Origin: Hofstenia miamia | Taxonomy: Eukaryota; Xenacoelomorpha; Acoela | Assembly (NCBI GenBank): GCA_004352715.1 | Contig: SCFE01000001.1 | Location: 6,500,409 to 6,564,408, forward strand | Direction of reading: 5' to 3' | DNA length: 64,000 bases | Shown: in pieces, positions 14,301 to 27,400 of the stretch | Position numbering within the stretch: position 1 is the stretch's first letter | Layout: each line of letters begins with the position of its first letter | Notes under the pieces: model-generated | What the model was told of the DNA's origin: nothing | What the model saw: only the letters and a program-made list of their open reading frames with translations | Database searches by the model: none | Made by a program: the position numbers and the translations under genes

Positions 14301-17300
14301 TACGCCCCTGTAAAATATTTTGAAAACATTAATTAAAAAGTGTGATATTCCAAAATATATTTTAATGTGTCTTATGCAACACCTTGTTGCATTACATCAC
14401 AAATCTACTGGTGTCGACGCATTTTAATTATCTGAAATCGAATTGACTGCTCTAACGGAATATATAAGCCGTAGAAAGGAAATTAGTTGTACAATAGAGC
14501 ACTTAACATTATAACTGATAATCTCATTGTGCTTTTTCCAACAGTCTACCTCAAAAATCTATTCACATGTCAACAGAATTAAAGTTCAATACCAAAAACT
14601 ACTCTAATTCCACTCCCCAAATTTTTGTGTATCAATTATATATAATTTTGCAATTGCTGTTTTATGTAAATTTGTAAAAAATTCATAAATAAATTTTATA
14701 CATACTTTTTTAATAGTATTTTTCCAATTTTTCACATGATAAATCAGAAATATTTATTTTGTTGTTTATGGCTTTATATGCAGACGATATTTATATGTAA
14801 TATGTTCTGTATAGTCAATATAGTTTATATCATTAGAATTTTGTTCCTGTTTATCACCTACATCCAATGCAACAGTTGAGCGCGCATAATTCTTATATGA
14901 ATAACTAAGAGAACTTCATGAGCCTTATTCCTGGTATGCGTAAAGAAAAAAAATTCACCAGAAATAAGACGTATTGTCATAAAAATTTCACAGTAAGGGA
15001 ACCTCTATACATAGTTCCTCAAATGAAAGAATGCTCCCGATGAATGAAGTAACTGAAATCTGTTTCCAAATTACGATAATTATTGGTATATAGATTAGGT
15101 TCCTATAAAAAATGAGCGTAATAAAATGTCTTCTTTGTGTGTGTGTGTGAATGTATTATTGTTAAAGCGCTGTTTGAAATATCTCATGCAATATAGACAT
15201 GTCATACATTATATTTTCAACAAACAAAACTGCGATTGTATTTTCGCAATTCACCTTTTATTAGCATTCCGCTGGTAACACTAAATTCCATATGATTGTT
15301 TAACAGATAATTCTTTTCCTTTGATTATTTTCTTCTCCTTTAGATTTCCTTTAGCTTATTGCATTCCTAGTCTTCAATCGTCACATATATTGGAGCTTTC
15401 CAAAGTTGTTTGTGCATTTTTCTACTTTATTATAAGTACAGCTTCGGTAATATTTGCGAGTAACACTTTTGCAAAATCGGATATTTACTTGGTTTATGAG
15501 GAAATTCCATGGTTAGACGTTCTTCCCAACTCAATTTGTTGAGAAAATCTTGAAATTCTGCTGGAATTGTTTTGAAACTTTCCTTAGATTGCAGAGTATT
15601 TATTTATTTTGACTTCCAAATATTTAATCGGAAGTAAAAATGTTTCCTGAGCGGCTATTAGTAATTTAGTTTTTAATAGAATACAAATGATTCTTTGCTA
15701 CTTATGTTTAGAAAGATTAAGCTTTCAATCGAAAATGCTAGTAGAAGTTTAGATTTTCAAAGTTTGTGAATGATTTTATTTAGAAAAGAGCAAGTTAAAT
15801 TTTTTGCAAACTAACGTTCTTACATAGTCGAATAGAATCTTATTATGTATAACGCTTATGGATATTTAGGCTTAAAACAGTTTTACAACAAATTTATATT
15901 AGTGAGAGGCACATTGTTAGCTATTTATTTTCAGAGGGGGAATGTTTAAAACAGTATATTTCTTTATAAATATTTTTCAAATTTATATAGAATTTTATAA
16001 AAAGTTTTTAAAATAGTTTTGGATGTTTATTCATTCGCAATTTCTTAGCCGATTTTCTACTAAAACAGTTTCAAAACTGGCGTTTTGTTATACATTTATA
16101 AAATGAAAAATAAATGTTACGTTTATCAATATTCAACGTTTGCTATTATATGTTTTTTGTAAATAATACACTTTTTCCCAACCTGGTGTATTTTCAATCC
16201 TGTCTACGAATTGAATTTTGCCCAGGGCTCTTGCAGATTAACCCCGAACCTGAAATCACAAAGTATAGTCTACCGATTTCATTATCGATTATTCTAAACA
16301 GTTATCATAAATTTTCCTTATAAGGCGAGGGGTGCAGCACAATTGTAAACATCCATGCAAAACTCTGCTTCACCATTGCAATAGTTCAACTAATAAAAAA
16401 AGCACAATATCAGTGGTTGTTTGATATCGTTGGTATTAATTATCACATTCATTTTGAAATCTAAATAGCAAAATTTAGTCTCGGTATATAAATTGAATAA
16501 TAATTGGCTTCATTGAGTTAAAATTGTTTTTCATGTGTATAGAATTTGGATTTATTGGAAAGGCGTTTGCTTATACTGAGTTTTTAGAAAGCATAGTCAT
16601 CGTCATACATGCCAACGGCACCGGTCAGTGGAAACCGGCACGCAAACTGACCCCATCATCAATGACGAGAGTCCAACGCACATCTACGAGAATCGCTGCA
16701 TCAGCGAGGCTGTCGCAGATATGTCATTGTCATCACCACCCAAGGTATTCAATTTCCTTATTTGAGAAGTATTAGCTCTGCAATTGACGCCTGATATCAT
16801 TAAATTTCTTTAGATTCCCGCTCGTCGCCCACTGGCTAGCCCCTTTTTTGAACGCAGTCAACAATCCTTTCGCAGTCATCGGTATCAGAGAAACGATGTT
16901 AATAAATCACCAAAAGAATCTTATAAGTTACGTTCGCGACAGGGCAACGACTACTACAACGTAACCGACGGCTCTGAAGACTCACTTCTCAGATCTGGGA
17001 ACGACAGTGAAATGCACAAGCAGAAATACATGGATTCTTCAGTATTCATTTGCCCTTCCCCTGCTCTTAAACGGCGCGCTGTGCCAACTCTAGCAATTGC
17101 TGAACCCCAGTTCAAACGGGATATTAATCAGAGTATGTTGATTTGTTACAAGAATAATTTTCAATAGTCATATACAGGGTGATTCATAAGTCACTTAGGT
17201 ATTTTATTTTTAGCTATCAACGAAATAACAAATAAAAACAAAAAATAACAAGATTATAATCAATCAACTTATAATGAAATTTAATAATTACAATAACTGT

Positions 17301-18698
17301 TCAAAATTTCCACCTTCATTTTCAATACACAGCCGCATTCTTCGAGGTAAGGAATTGACTGCTTTTTCCAGCATATCTGACTGATTAATTGTTGCGAAAT
17401 TTTGGGTTTTTTTTCCTTTTTATTCCTCAATAGGTGGGAATAGGTGGGGTATAGACTTGGTCACGCACATAAAATAGTCCAATGGGGTCATATCTGGTGA
17501 ACGTGGAGCCCAGTTTATCGGCCCATCACGGCCCATCACGCGGTTTGCAAATTTTGTATTGAGAAATTGTGAGAAATTGNNNNNNNNNNNNNNNNNNNNN
17601 NNNNNNNNNNNNNNNNNNNNNNNNNNNNNNNNNNNNNNNNNNNNNNNNNNNNNNNNNNNNNNNNNNNNNNNNNNNNNNNNNNNNNNNNNNNNNNNNNNNN
17701 NNNNNNNNNNNNNNNNNNNNNNNNNNNNNNNNNNNNNNNNNNNNNNNNNNNNNNNNNNNNNNNNNNNNNNNNNNNNNNNNNNNNNNNNNNNNNNNNNNNN
17801 NNNNNNNNNNNNNNNNNNNNNNNNNNNNNNNNNNNNNNNNNNNNNNNNNNNNNNNNNNNNNNNNNNNNNNNNNNNNNNNNNNNNNNNNNNNNNNNNNNNN
17901 NNNNNNNNNNNNNNNNNNNNNNNNNNNNNNNNNNNNNNNNNNNNNNNNNNNNNNNNNNNNNNNNNNNNNNNNNNNNNNNNNNNNNNNNNNNNNNNNNNNN
18001 NNNNNNNNNNNNNNNNNNNNNNNNNNNNNNNNNNNNNNNNNNNNNNNNNNNNNNNNNNNNNNNNNNNNNNNNNNNNNNNNNNNNNNNNNNNNNNNNNNNN
18101 NNNNNNNNNNNNNNNNNNNNNNNNNNNNNNNNNNNNNNNNNNNNNNNNNNNNNNNNNNNNNNNNNNNNNNNNNNNNNNNNNNNNNNNNNNNNNNNNNNNN
18201 NNNNNNNNNNNNNNNNNNNNNNNNNNNNNNNNNNNNNNNNNNNNNNNNNNNNNNNNNNNNNNNNNNNNNNNNNNNNNNNNNNNNNNNNNNNNNNNNNNNN
18301 NNNNNNNNNNNNNNNNNNNNNNNNNNNNNNNNNNNNNNNNNNNNNNNNNNNNNNNNNNNNNNNNNNNNNNNNNNNNNNNNNNNNNNNNNNNNNNNNNNNN
18401 NNNNNNNNNNNNNNNNNNNNNNNNNNNNNNNNNNNNNNNNNNNNNNNNNNNNNNNNNNNNNNNNNNNNNNNNNNNNNNNNNNNNNNNNNNNNNNNNNNNN
18501 NNNNNNNNNNNNNNNNNNNNNNNNNNNNNNNNNNNNNNNNNNNNNNNNNNNNNNNNNNNNNNNNNNNNNNNNNNNNNNNGACAAATTATAGATGAAAAAA
18601 ATGCTATGCTAATTAATATGGACACGTGGCAAAAGACCAGACAAATTATACAGGTTGATTCATAAGTCACTTAGCTATTTTTTTTTTTGGTTTCAAAG

Positions 18699-18736
<38 letters not shown>

Positions 18737-21411
18737 CAAAAAAATTTTAAAGAAAATTAAAAAATTCAAAAAATGTTTAAAAATTTCCCCTTTATTTTTA
18801 AAACACAGCCGCATTTTTCCAGGGAAGGAATTTACTGCTTTTTCCCGCATATCTGAATGATTTATTTTTTCAAATTTTTGGGGGATTTTTATTTTTTATT
18901 CCCCTATATCGGGAAAAGGGGTGGGATAGACTTTGGCACGCACATATTCCCCTAGAAAAAAGTCCCAAGGGGGCATATCTGGGGAAAGTGGGGCCCCGTT
19001 TTTCGGGCCCTCACGACCCCCCCAACAGTTTTCAAATTTTTGATTTAGAAAATTACGAAAATTTAATCCCCCGTGTGGGGGGGCCCCCTCTTTTTTAAAA
19101 AAACATCTTTAAAATATTTTTTAATGCTTTAAATTTGGGATTTAATTTGTCTTTAAAATTTACAAAAAATTTTTTTTTTTTTTATTTTTGTCAAAAAAAT
19201 ATGGGGCCCAAATGTAAATTTTTGGGATTTAAAAGGGCGAGCAAAAGTTTCATGTAGGGTTTTATATCCCCCCAAAAACGACAATTTTTTTTTTTAAAAA
19301 ATCCTTTCAAAAAAAAGGTTTCCTTTTCACTGAACACCACATTCGAAAAGGAATCCGGGTTCCTTTAAATGCCTTCCAAGGTTTTTTCACACCTTGGAAA
19401 TCGAGCTGGTTGGTCCGGTTCCCTGATTCTTTGGACTGATTGTATGCGATAATTTTTAAGTCCAGTTCTTTTTAATGTCCTCTGAACAGTGCTGTATGAT
19501 GTTGCCAAGACTTGGGCTGCTTGCCGGATAGATGCTGAGGGTTGTTCTTCAAAGAAAGACCGAATTTCTTCCTTCTTGGCTTCATNNNNNNNNNNNNNNN
19601 NNNNNNNNNNNNNNNNNNNNNNNNNNNNNNNNNNNNNNNNNNNNNNNNNNNNNNNNNNNNNNNNNNNNNNNNNNNNNNNNNNNNNNNNNNNNNNNNNNNN
19701 NNNNNNNNNNNNNNNNNNNNNNNNNNNNNNNNNNNNNNNNNNNNNNNNNNNNNNNNNNNNNNNNNNNNNNNNNNAAGACCGAATTTCTTCCTTCTTGGCT
19801 TCATGACGTTTTGGTGCACCAACTCGTAATGCATCATGTACACTTCCAGTTTCTTTGAATTTCTTATACAAACTACGCATAGTATTGTGAGAAGGAGGTT
19901 TATTATTTATATCAATCTTCCATTTTCGTTCAACAAGTATGGGTGATTCTTCAAACTTAGCCATATGAATGACAATAAAAATACGTTCATCAATTGTAAG
20001 AGTCATTTTAAACTAAATAGAACAATTAATGAATAATATTTCATATAAACATAAAATAATAATAAATACTGATAACAAAAATGACAGTTCAAAGTCAAAA
20101 AGTCATGTGTGAACAGCACTATAAGAAATGGAAATAGCTAAGTGACTTATGAATCACCCTGTACTTAAATCTATTTTTTGTTAATAATCCTCCAATGGTC
20201 TTTTTGTAAATTAGTTTGTGTTAAATAAAATTGAATCTCAATATTTGAGAAATTTTGTTTGCAATCACTTTTATGGACTTATAGCTTGTTGCAAAGCAAG
20301 ATTATCAAGTATTTGTACGTTCTTGATACTTTCTCAATGCAGTATTTTTTTCTTAATTTATTTAAAATTTTAAGTTGCACCTTTGTTTTTGACATTGTGT
20401 TAGTTGACGAAAAACTCTAACTTCTTGTCATGTTTGACAATCCATACAATACGCTAGTTAACAATCAGATGTTACAAGTGTCACTCATAGTTCCGTTAGT
20501 ATAGCATGCAATTTCCTTTACTGCGAGAAAGTACGAATTGGGACTAATACATCATTTATAATTGGTATTGTAGGTAGCTGGTCTAGTGAGTTTCAGAAGA
20601 AGTCTGATTTTACTCAATCGCTGTCAAAGCACCGCCAGAACGAAGAGGTTTGCAATGCAGTTAAGTGCTGCTTGTAATCTAATTGACCTGTTTAGAATCC
20701 TGCAAATCAATTGCCAACTTCGCCGCAGCATTACTACGAGGGATCTATCTCTTCACAGGAGTCTTCCAGCAATTTAATCTGTCACTCACCCCTTTCCTCT
20801 AATCCCGGTAAAAAATTTGTGGATTATACCCACCCAACTTAAACAAACATTCATAAGCCTGTATTTCTAGAAGAGATATCAGTGTGAAATGCATCAGATT
20901 GTTAATTCTTACATTATTTTTCCTCTTTTTCAATTTGGTTGAAGCTACTAGTAGTTTTTTCACTCTTTGGTTCTGTTTTTGAAATTTTATTTCGAACGGT
21001 TAAATTTGAATTTGAGACTTGCAGCAGTAATGTTTTTATGATACATATAAATATTAAGTGTTCAAAAGAGTAAAGCTTATTTTCAAGATGTATAAATCGC
21101 ACACTCAATATATAAGTTAAAAAATAGAAGGCTTATTTCACAGTCGATAAAGATTTCGAATTATTATGAATTTCAAAGTGAGAACATTTCACATAAGCAA
21201 ATAATATATAATGCAATGAAGTTAATTCATATCAGTATTTTAATGTAGTAAATGAAGACGATTAATTTTAATACAATGAAATCAGTTATAAAAGATACAC
21301 AGAATAATATTTTGTCTCTTCGTTTATAACAGTTTGGCCTTTTCATTAATACCAAGCCTCTGTGTAAATTTTTAGTTTTCAAAAATATTTAGAAAACTTT
21401 GAAATACATAG

Positions 21412-21451
<40 letters not shown>

Positions 21452-23821
21452 TACGGATAAATATTGCACATCAAAACACGTCTCTAGACGTAGAAATGTT
21501 CTCTCAACTGTAGTTGGTTGACATATTTTCATAACGAGCTGAGTCTCGTGTAGCTATGCTCTTAGTCGTGCTGATTTTTGCTGGCTGTCCTGTTATTCGA
21601 AGCCTAGGACATCATGTTTTAACTGTAAACAAGAGGTTAACTATGTTTTCTGCCTTTTTACACGAAATTATTTTTTTCGATTTTTTAGCAAGCTTTTTTT
21701 GCGACATATAATGCCTAAAGATTTTTCTCTTGTAGTTTGACACAAAAAATAAACTAAAGCACTCATAGTTCACAACAATATTTTATGAATTTAATTGAAA
21801 ACTCACTCTCATTTCGACAATACCAAGCGGATATATGTGCAAAGGTAAAATTATCCAAAAAATTTAAAGTTTGAAGAAAATATTTTTAATGATTGTCTAT
21901 AACATTTTTAGTTTTGGTGTTGAATCTCATTGCGAATATGTAATTTGAGAAATGTCTAGTTACTATTTCAGAATCAAAGAATCGCATTGAATCATTTTGT
22001 AACATTAGACTTAGGTTATTGATGCGCTTTGCAAGTGGCGATTTTGTAAAATGCTTAATGTTTAAAATAATTTACGTGTTTACGTTTATCTTCGAACACT
22101 AATATCTAAAAACTTTCTCCCTGTGCTCACTTACAAATATTGAGCAAATGGAATTATTTTTCAAAAACACCCACAGAGGAATGGTATATTAAAAACATCA
22201 AATATAATTTCCAAATCATGAATATAATGTAATCGACAGTGAGTCTATGTGAAGAATGGAAGTCTTACTCTATTTGTGAATTAAAAGCAGTCATCTTGTT
22301 GATTGAACTTTTCTCATAATATTTCCGAATATGACCCTAAATGAAATTCTCATTTTGTGTAAATTCAGCGTAAAATAGTGTCATGAATTCGTAGCAAACA
22401 AACTAATGTCTCTTGGAGTAAAAAATCTGTGACCTCGTTAAACATTTTTCAAGTATTAATTCATAAAGTGCATTTAATATGATATGTTATTGCCGGTAGT
22501 GTTTTCATTTAAAATGACCTTAAAAACTAATTTTAATCATAAGGTCTTTATTAAAATTAATCTCTAAACACTTGGAATTTTGATTAAAATGTTTTTGCCA
22601 TTATTGTTGTATTATACATGTTTTTGCAATATTCATCTAGAATTATATACAATAAGTGGCGTAACCAAGGTAAGGCGAGGATAGGCATTGCCTATCTAAA
22701 TTTCAGAGCTGTTTTGCCAAAATAATTATTCTGTCTTGAATAATACACCAAACAATTATTTCATTTAAACTAAGATGTTGCATACTTTGAGCAAGACTGT
22801 AATGCTATTTCTAGTATGTTATGAAGCATATTAATTTCAGCAATGAGTTGTGTCCAGGCAGTGATAGCGATATCCCAATTTGATAGCATGCAAGTCAATG
22901 AAGTACAAAATTTCACTTTCAAAGAGGGCTATTTGCAAAAGTTCAATATAAAGGCCTTCGCCTTGCAAAGAAGCTAAGATCGATTATACTTGTTGATTTT
23001 TTGGAACAAAATCGCCGAGTTTATCTAGAATCAAATCATGTGCAAATTCAATACAATGAGCCTACCGATGATCCAGTAGTTATTCAGTCACTTATGCCGG
23101 TTGAATCCCTGAATTTCATAGTGATGTCGCATGTTGCTAGCAAAGAGAGAAGTACATGTATTTACATAATAGCGGTCGTTTGGATTTATTAATAGCAGAT
23201 GTTAATGGGATTTGGATTGATAGTTAGTGGACGTAAGTTGGATTCAGATTGCAAATATCGAAGCAATGGATGCGGATTAAAATTTATTGATCCGTATCCA
23301 CATTTAATTTAATTTTCAAGTTCCGTGTGAACAAAATGTGAAAAAATAGCGGCAGGTATTTTTCAGTAATAAAAATTTTGCCTGCCTTGCTTGCAACATT
23401 CCTTGTATTGCCTTGCCCAACCAACTATTCATCAACTGTAGGAGCGGAGAGTTCATTAGCTGAAGTTTGTGCACCATTTATAATAATTTTCTAATTGAAA
23501 ACATAAACAAATTTTTTATCATGAAGTGCATAACATTTGATATCGAATGAATTCACAGATAAAATGGTAATATGTAACGGCGGGGCAAATAGTTGCCAAT
23601 AAACAAAAATAATTTCACGTTAACTCTTCAAACTGTAATTTTCTGCCAAATCCTCCTGAATAATGACATTTCTAGGTTTCTAATTAGCATAATTATCATA
23701 TATATATATATATATATANNNNNNNNNNNNNNNNNNNNNNNNNNNNNNNNNNNNNNNNNNNNNNNNNNNNNNNNNNNNNNNNNNNNNNNNNNNNNNNNNN
23801 NNNNNNNNNNNNNNNNNNNNN

Positions 23822-23854
<33 letters not shown>

Positions 23855-24413
23855 GCGAGAGATTCGTAGAAACGGTTTTCACTACAGCCGACACTTATCG
23901 CTCCCCAACGCCTTTGCGTGTCGTTGTGGATACTACAAACTTTTCTATTATACTCTAAAACACTTATTTGTATACACTCAAGAAAGAGGAAAGAAAAAGT
24001 GATTTGATTTGGAGCTAAAATGTACAAATGAAAGAAGCTTTTGTTTCTCAGAATCTGGATTAGCACTAATTAACAATTTCGGCGTATTGCTTATAATACA
24101 CCTAATGACTTTTCAACTATGAAATTCATATCTAAAGTGTTTCATGTGATACTCTATCATTGGGCAAAATTTGGAATCTTAGTCACAGTCGTTTATCTAA
24201 AAACCCATAATCATTTGTTGCATGCGCATCGATCATAAACGGCTTTTTAAACTTAAAACGCTCATATCTTTGGAATGAAAGTAAATGTCAGCAAGTCGTT
24301 TACAGATTCATGACGTTCTGATAGTTTACTTTATGCTTATATAGTTTAATTATTATTAATATCTAACAAAAATAAATTTTATAGTCATGCCACAAATACC
24401 GGTACCTGCCCAC

Positions 24414-24454
<41 letters not shown>

Positions 24455-27400
24455 TATATATATATACCGCTTTGTAGAAAATGTTAAAATATATATCCCG
24501 TTATTACAAAATTTATAAATATATTCCCGCTGTGTCCGCGATTTTTATGCATCCCTTTTTTGTACACTGTAAAAAATATATTTCCCTTTTTGTACACAAT
24601 TTGAATATTTAAACAGGAATGAATATAAAAACCAAAAAAATCCAAATAAAGCTTACGACTGAAGTATCTTGGCATACAGTTCAGTAAGATCTTTTATGAT
24701 TGTATGGAGATATTCACCAGACAGTCTCGCGGGTATGCCCTGTTTGATTGAGATGTGGGGTTTTCATTATTTCACTGACATTTTCATCCTGGAAAATGGT
24801 CTTAGCCGTAAATTTTCAATCTGTGCAGAAATTGTCGTACAATTATTCCCATTTTTGTTGCAAAACACTAAATATATGTCTATTTAGATTATTTAAATTA
24901 TTGCTCGAAGTGACTCATGTGGAATATTTTCATTTCCAACTAAGCAGTCGTCAAATTTATTAGAGATTCAATTTATAAGTATCTTCATGTGTGACTGAGT
25001 AGGCATCTGTTGAAACCTATTTTATTTTCTAATAGTTTTCTCTCTTGTGCACATCGAGAAATATTTCACTTGACTTTCTCTTATTGCAGCTTTAGCATCA
25101 TCTGACTGAATTCTAAGTTACATAATCTACGAAATTAGAAAGAGTAGACAAACGGCTTAAAATTGTGTTATTCTTCAAATTTCTATTTTTTTGAGATTCT
25201 CCATAACTTCAAAAACCTTCTCTGACTTGCAGAAAGTTTGTCAAAAATGACTGAATGCTTTTTTCTATATTATTTAAAGATTACTTGTTCCTCCTCGTGA
25301 AGATACTTTTGTTTTTATGCAAAATAGAGACCTCTTCAACTGCTTGTGAATATTAACGTGGGCATTTTTTCTAAATCAATGGCTTTCTGAAACAATTGAG
25401 ACATTGTTGCTAAAGATAAGCAATTTTTAAAAACCGTTAAATCTTCAGGTGAAACCGTACATTTACGAAGGTGCCGCGATTATTAGCAAAAAGTCGCTTA
25501 CCGTGGCACAAAAGTACACTTTTTAAAGAGGTATGGATCTGTGAAAGTCAATCCAAAGAATTAATGTTTTGTTTCATATCAACCACTTCTTTTTGACATT
25601 TAAGGCATAGTTTTTTTTATTGTGTTGAATGGGTCTCCTTATTATTAATATATTTAATTATTATTATTGTAACTTCATTGATTATATTGTATTTCATTAA
25701 GTAAAATATCATATGCGATTTTTAAAAAAGTAGCTTACGTTTTCTCAGTGGTGCTTTTAGGGGGGGACAGGGAGGTGACCGCCCCCCCCCTTTGGGGCCA
25801 GCTGCCAACACTTAAGAAAAATGTTTTTTTCCTCAAAATTTAAATTGTTATCTTTAATTCAAGAAGTTATCAATCGATTTGCTAAAAACAGACGATTGCA
25901 TTTTGTTTAAGCTTACTTTTGTTGTAAAAAACTATTTTTTACAATTTTTTTCTGTAAAAATGGGAGTCAGTCCCCCGTTTTAAAAATCCTAAACGCGCCA
26001 CTGCGTTTTCTGATTTTTTTTGTACCGCCAATTGTAGACGACGAAAGCCTCGGGACATTGTTGAAAATGAAATAATGATTCAAATGATTATATTTGTTAA
26101 CAACACAAATCAGTGTGATTGAATTGCTTATTGATGTGTTTAAAACATCATTTTGAAAGATACTTCAACGCAATTCATACAAAGAGGGGAATATAAATGT
26201 GAGCATAGACAAAGCGGGATTATAATAATGTAAAAAACTTTGAAAAAAATTCAAAAATATGTTTTTTTTTCATTATTTAATTTAAATTCGTCATTATCTA
26301 CATTTAACGTATTATATTTTAATGAAATTGTCATTTAAAAAAGTTAAGCAGATTCCCGCTTTGTACAATAGAAAATCTTCTATTCCCGCTTTTCCGACAT
26401 TTTATCAATTTCCATTGCACAAAGTGGGATATATATATATATAATATTTCTCACTTTTGCATATGTTTGGAACTAGTAGCGAAATATATTATCATAATTG
26501 ATATCTGCAATGTCACAGGTTGGTGTACTAATTTTCTTTTTACCCCCACAGAAATTGTGTACTTTGGAAATCCATCCCAGTTTACCTCATGTTTTATTGA
26601 TATCTTAAATTTAAATATGGTATAAACTTATGTGATAGCCTCATTCTGTTTTAAAATGCTGTTGTTGATGTTTTCATCTGTGATGCATCTCACACTTTAT
26701 TTCTTATACCTGTGCTAACACTACTTGTTTGTATTTTTCCAAGCTAAATGTTTAGAAGCGTTGACCAGTGGATATCTTTCCAACAGCCAGGAAAGCCTTA
26801 CTCGAGCAGAGAATACTACTCCTTCTAAGTCTGCATCATATCGAATGTACAAATCATCATCCACTCATTCATCGCCCTCGCATGTTATATGCACCCGCAG
26901 TCCATTGACGCGTTCGTGCCAATCGGTGCACAGCCTACAACATGCAGCACCCACCTCGCTACCTCCAATTCTGCCTCCGCATGCGCCCCCTACTGTTTCC
27001 AGTTTGCCTAGGTTCTCGCATAAAGCTTCATTATCCTGCTCTTCTACTCAGCCAATTAATGTTTCTGAGCCCACTGAGACAATCTATGACGAGCCACCAT
27101 ACACTCAAGATGAAGAAATTTATGATGATGTGGCTGATGAAGCATCTCCACTTACACAAAGAAAAGGTTCTATCCAATAATTGTTTTAGTTAACATTGAT
27201 TGACCATTTTACTATTATTCCATATTGTGCTTGAATCTTTGGACCTAGTTACATCTTTATATATTTTATTGTATCGTAGGTTGATGATTACACCATTTCC
27301 ACATATAATTCAGAAATTTACAATTCCTATCCAGAAATTTACATTTCATATTCAGAAACAATGCTCACCATGCGCAAACATAAATATATTGACACTTTGT

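Larger units (their letters stand above)
2327..16587 (+). other. Long intron (14.3 kb) of the ARHGAP39-like gene
   Basis: No coding exon could be supported in this AT-rich stretch. It holds a hAT MITE (2505-2792), a GATTTAAATC cluster near 5.7 kb and a Harbinger-like element (9471-10746). From 2.8 to 5.6 kb, 5.8 to 9.4 kb and 10.8 to 16.5 kb I see only AT-rich sequence with short ORFs lacking family resemblance. Near 14,290-14,312 there is an isolated GGTTACGCCCCTG word that looks like one end of a degenerate hAT element, with no partner found. Confidence 0.7.
17175..20161 (-). mobile_element. Mariner-type (Tc1/mariner superfamily) transposon locus, misassembled
   Basis: Outer ends are perfect inverted repeats, CAGGGTGATTCATAAGTCAC and complement, each next to a TA target duplication (17173-17174 and 20162-20163). 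Transposase pieces read on the minus strand: the N-terminal helix-turn-helix region at 20006-19776 and the C-terminal DDE end at 17570-17420, which includes WAPRSPDMTPLDYF. Inside lie a 1000-N gap (17580-18579), a second left-end copy beginning near 18651 that is full of homopolymer errors, and another gap (19586-19774). Either two elements are side by side and collapsed, or one element was patched with poor reads. It sits in an intron; without it the intron would be about 450 nt. Confidence 0.88.

Noticed and set aside
17420-18670. Long ORFs crossing 17.4-18.7 kb, and similar ones at 32-33 kb and 23.6-24 kb
   Set aside because: They exist only because N runs contain no stops.
23001-23192. 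63-residue ORF with a polar start
   Set aside because: No recognisable domain; the surrounding 22.6-23.4 kb has only weak transposon-like words (GTGGCGTAACCAAGG) and no defined ends.
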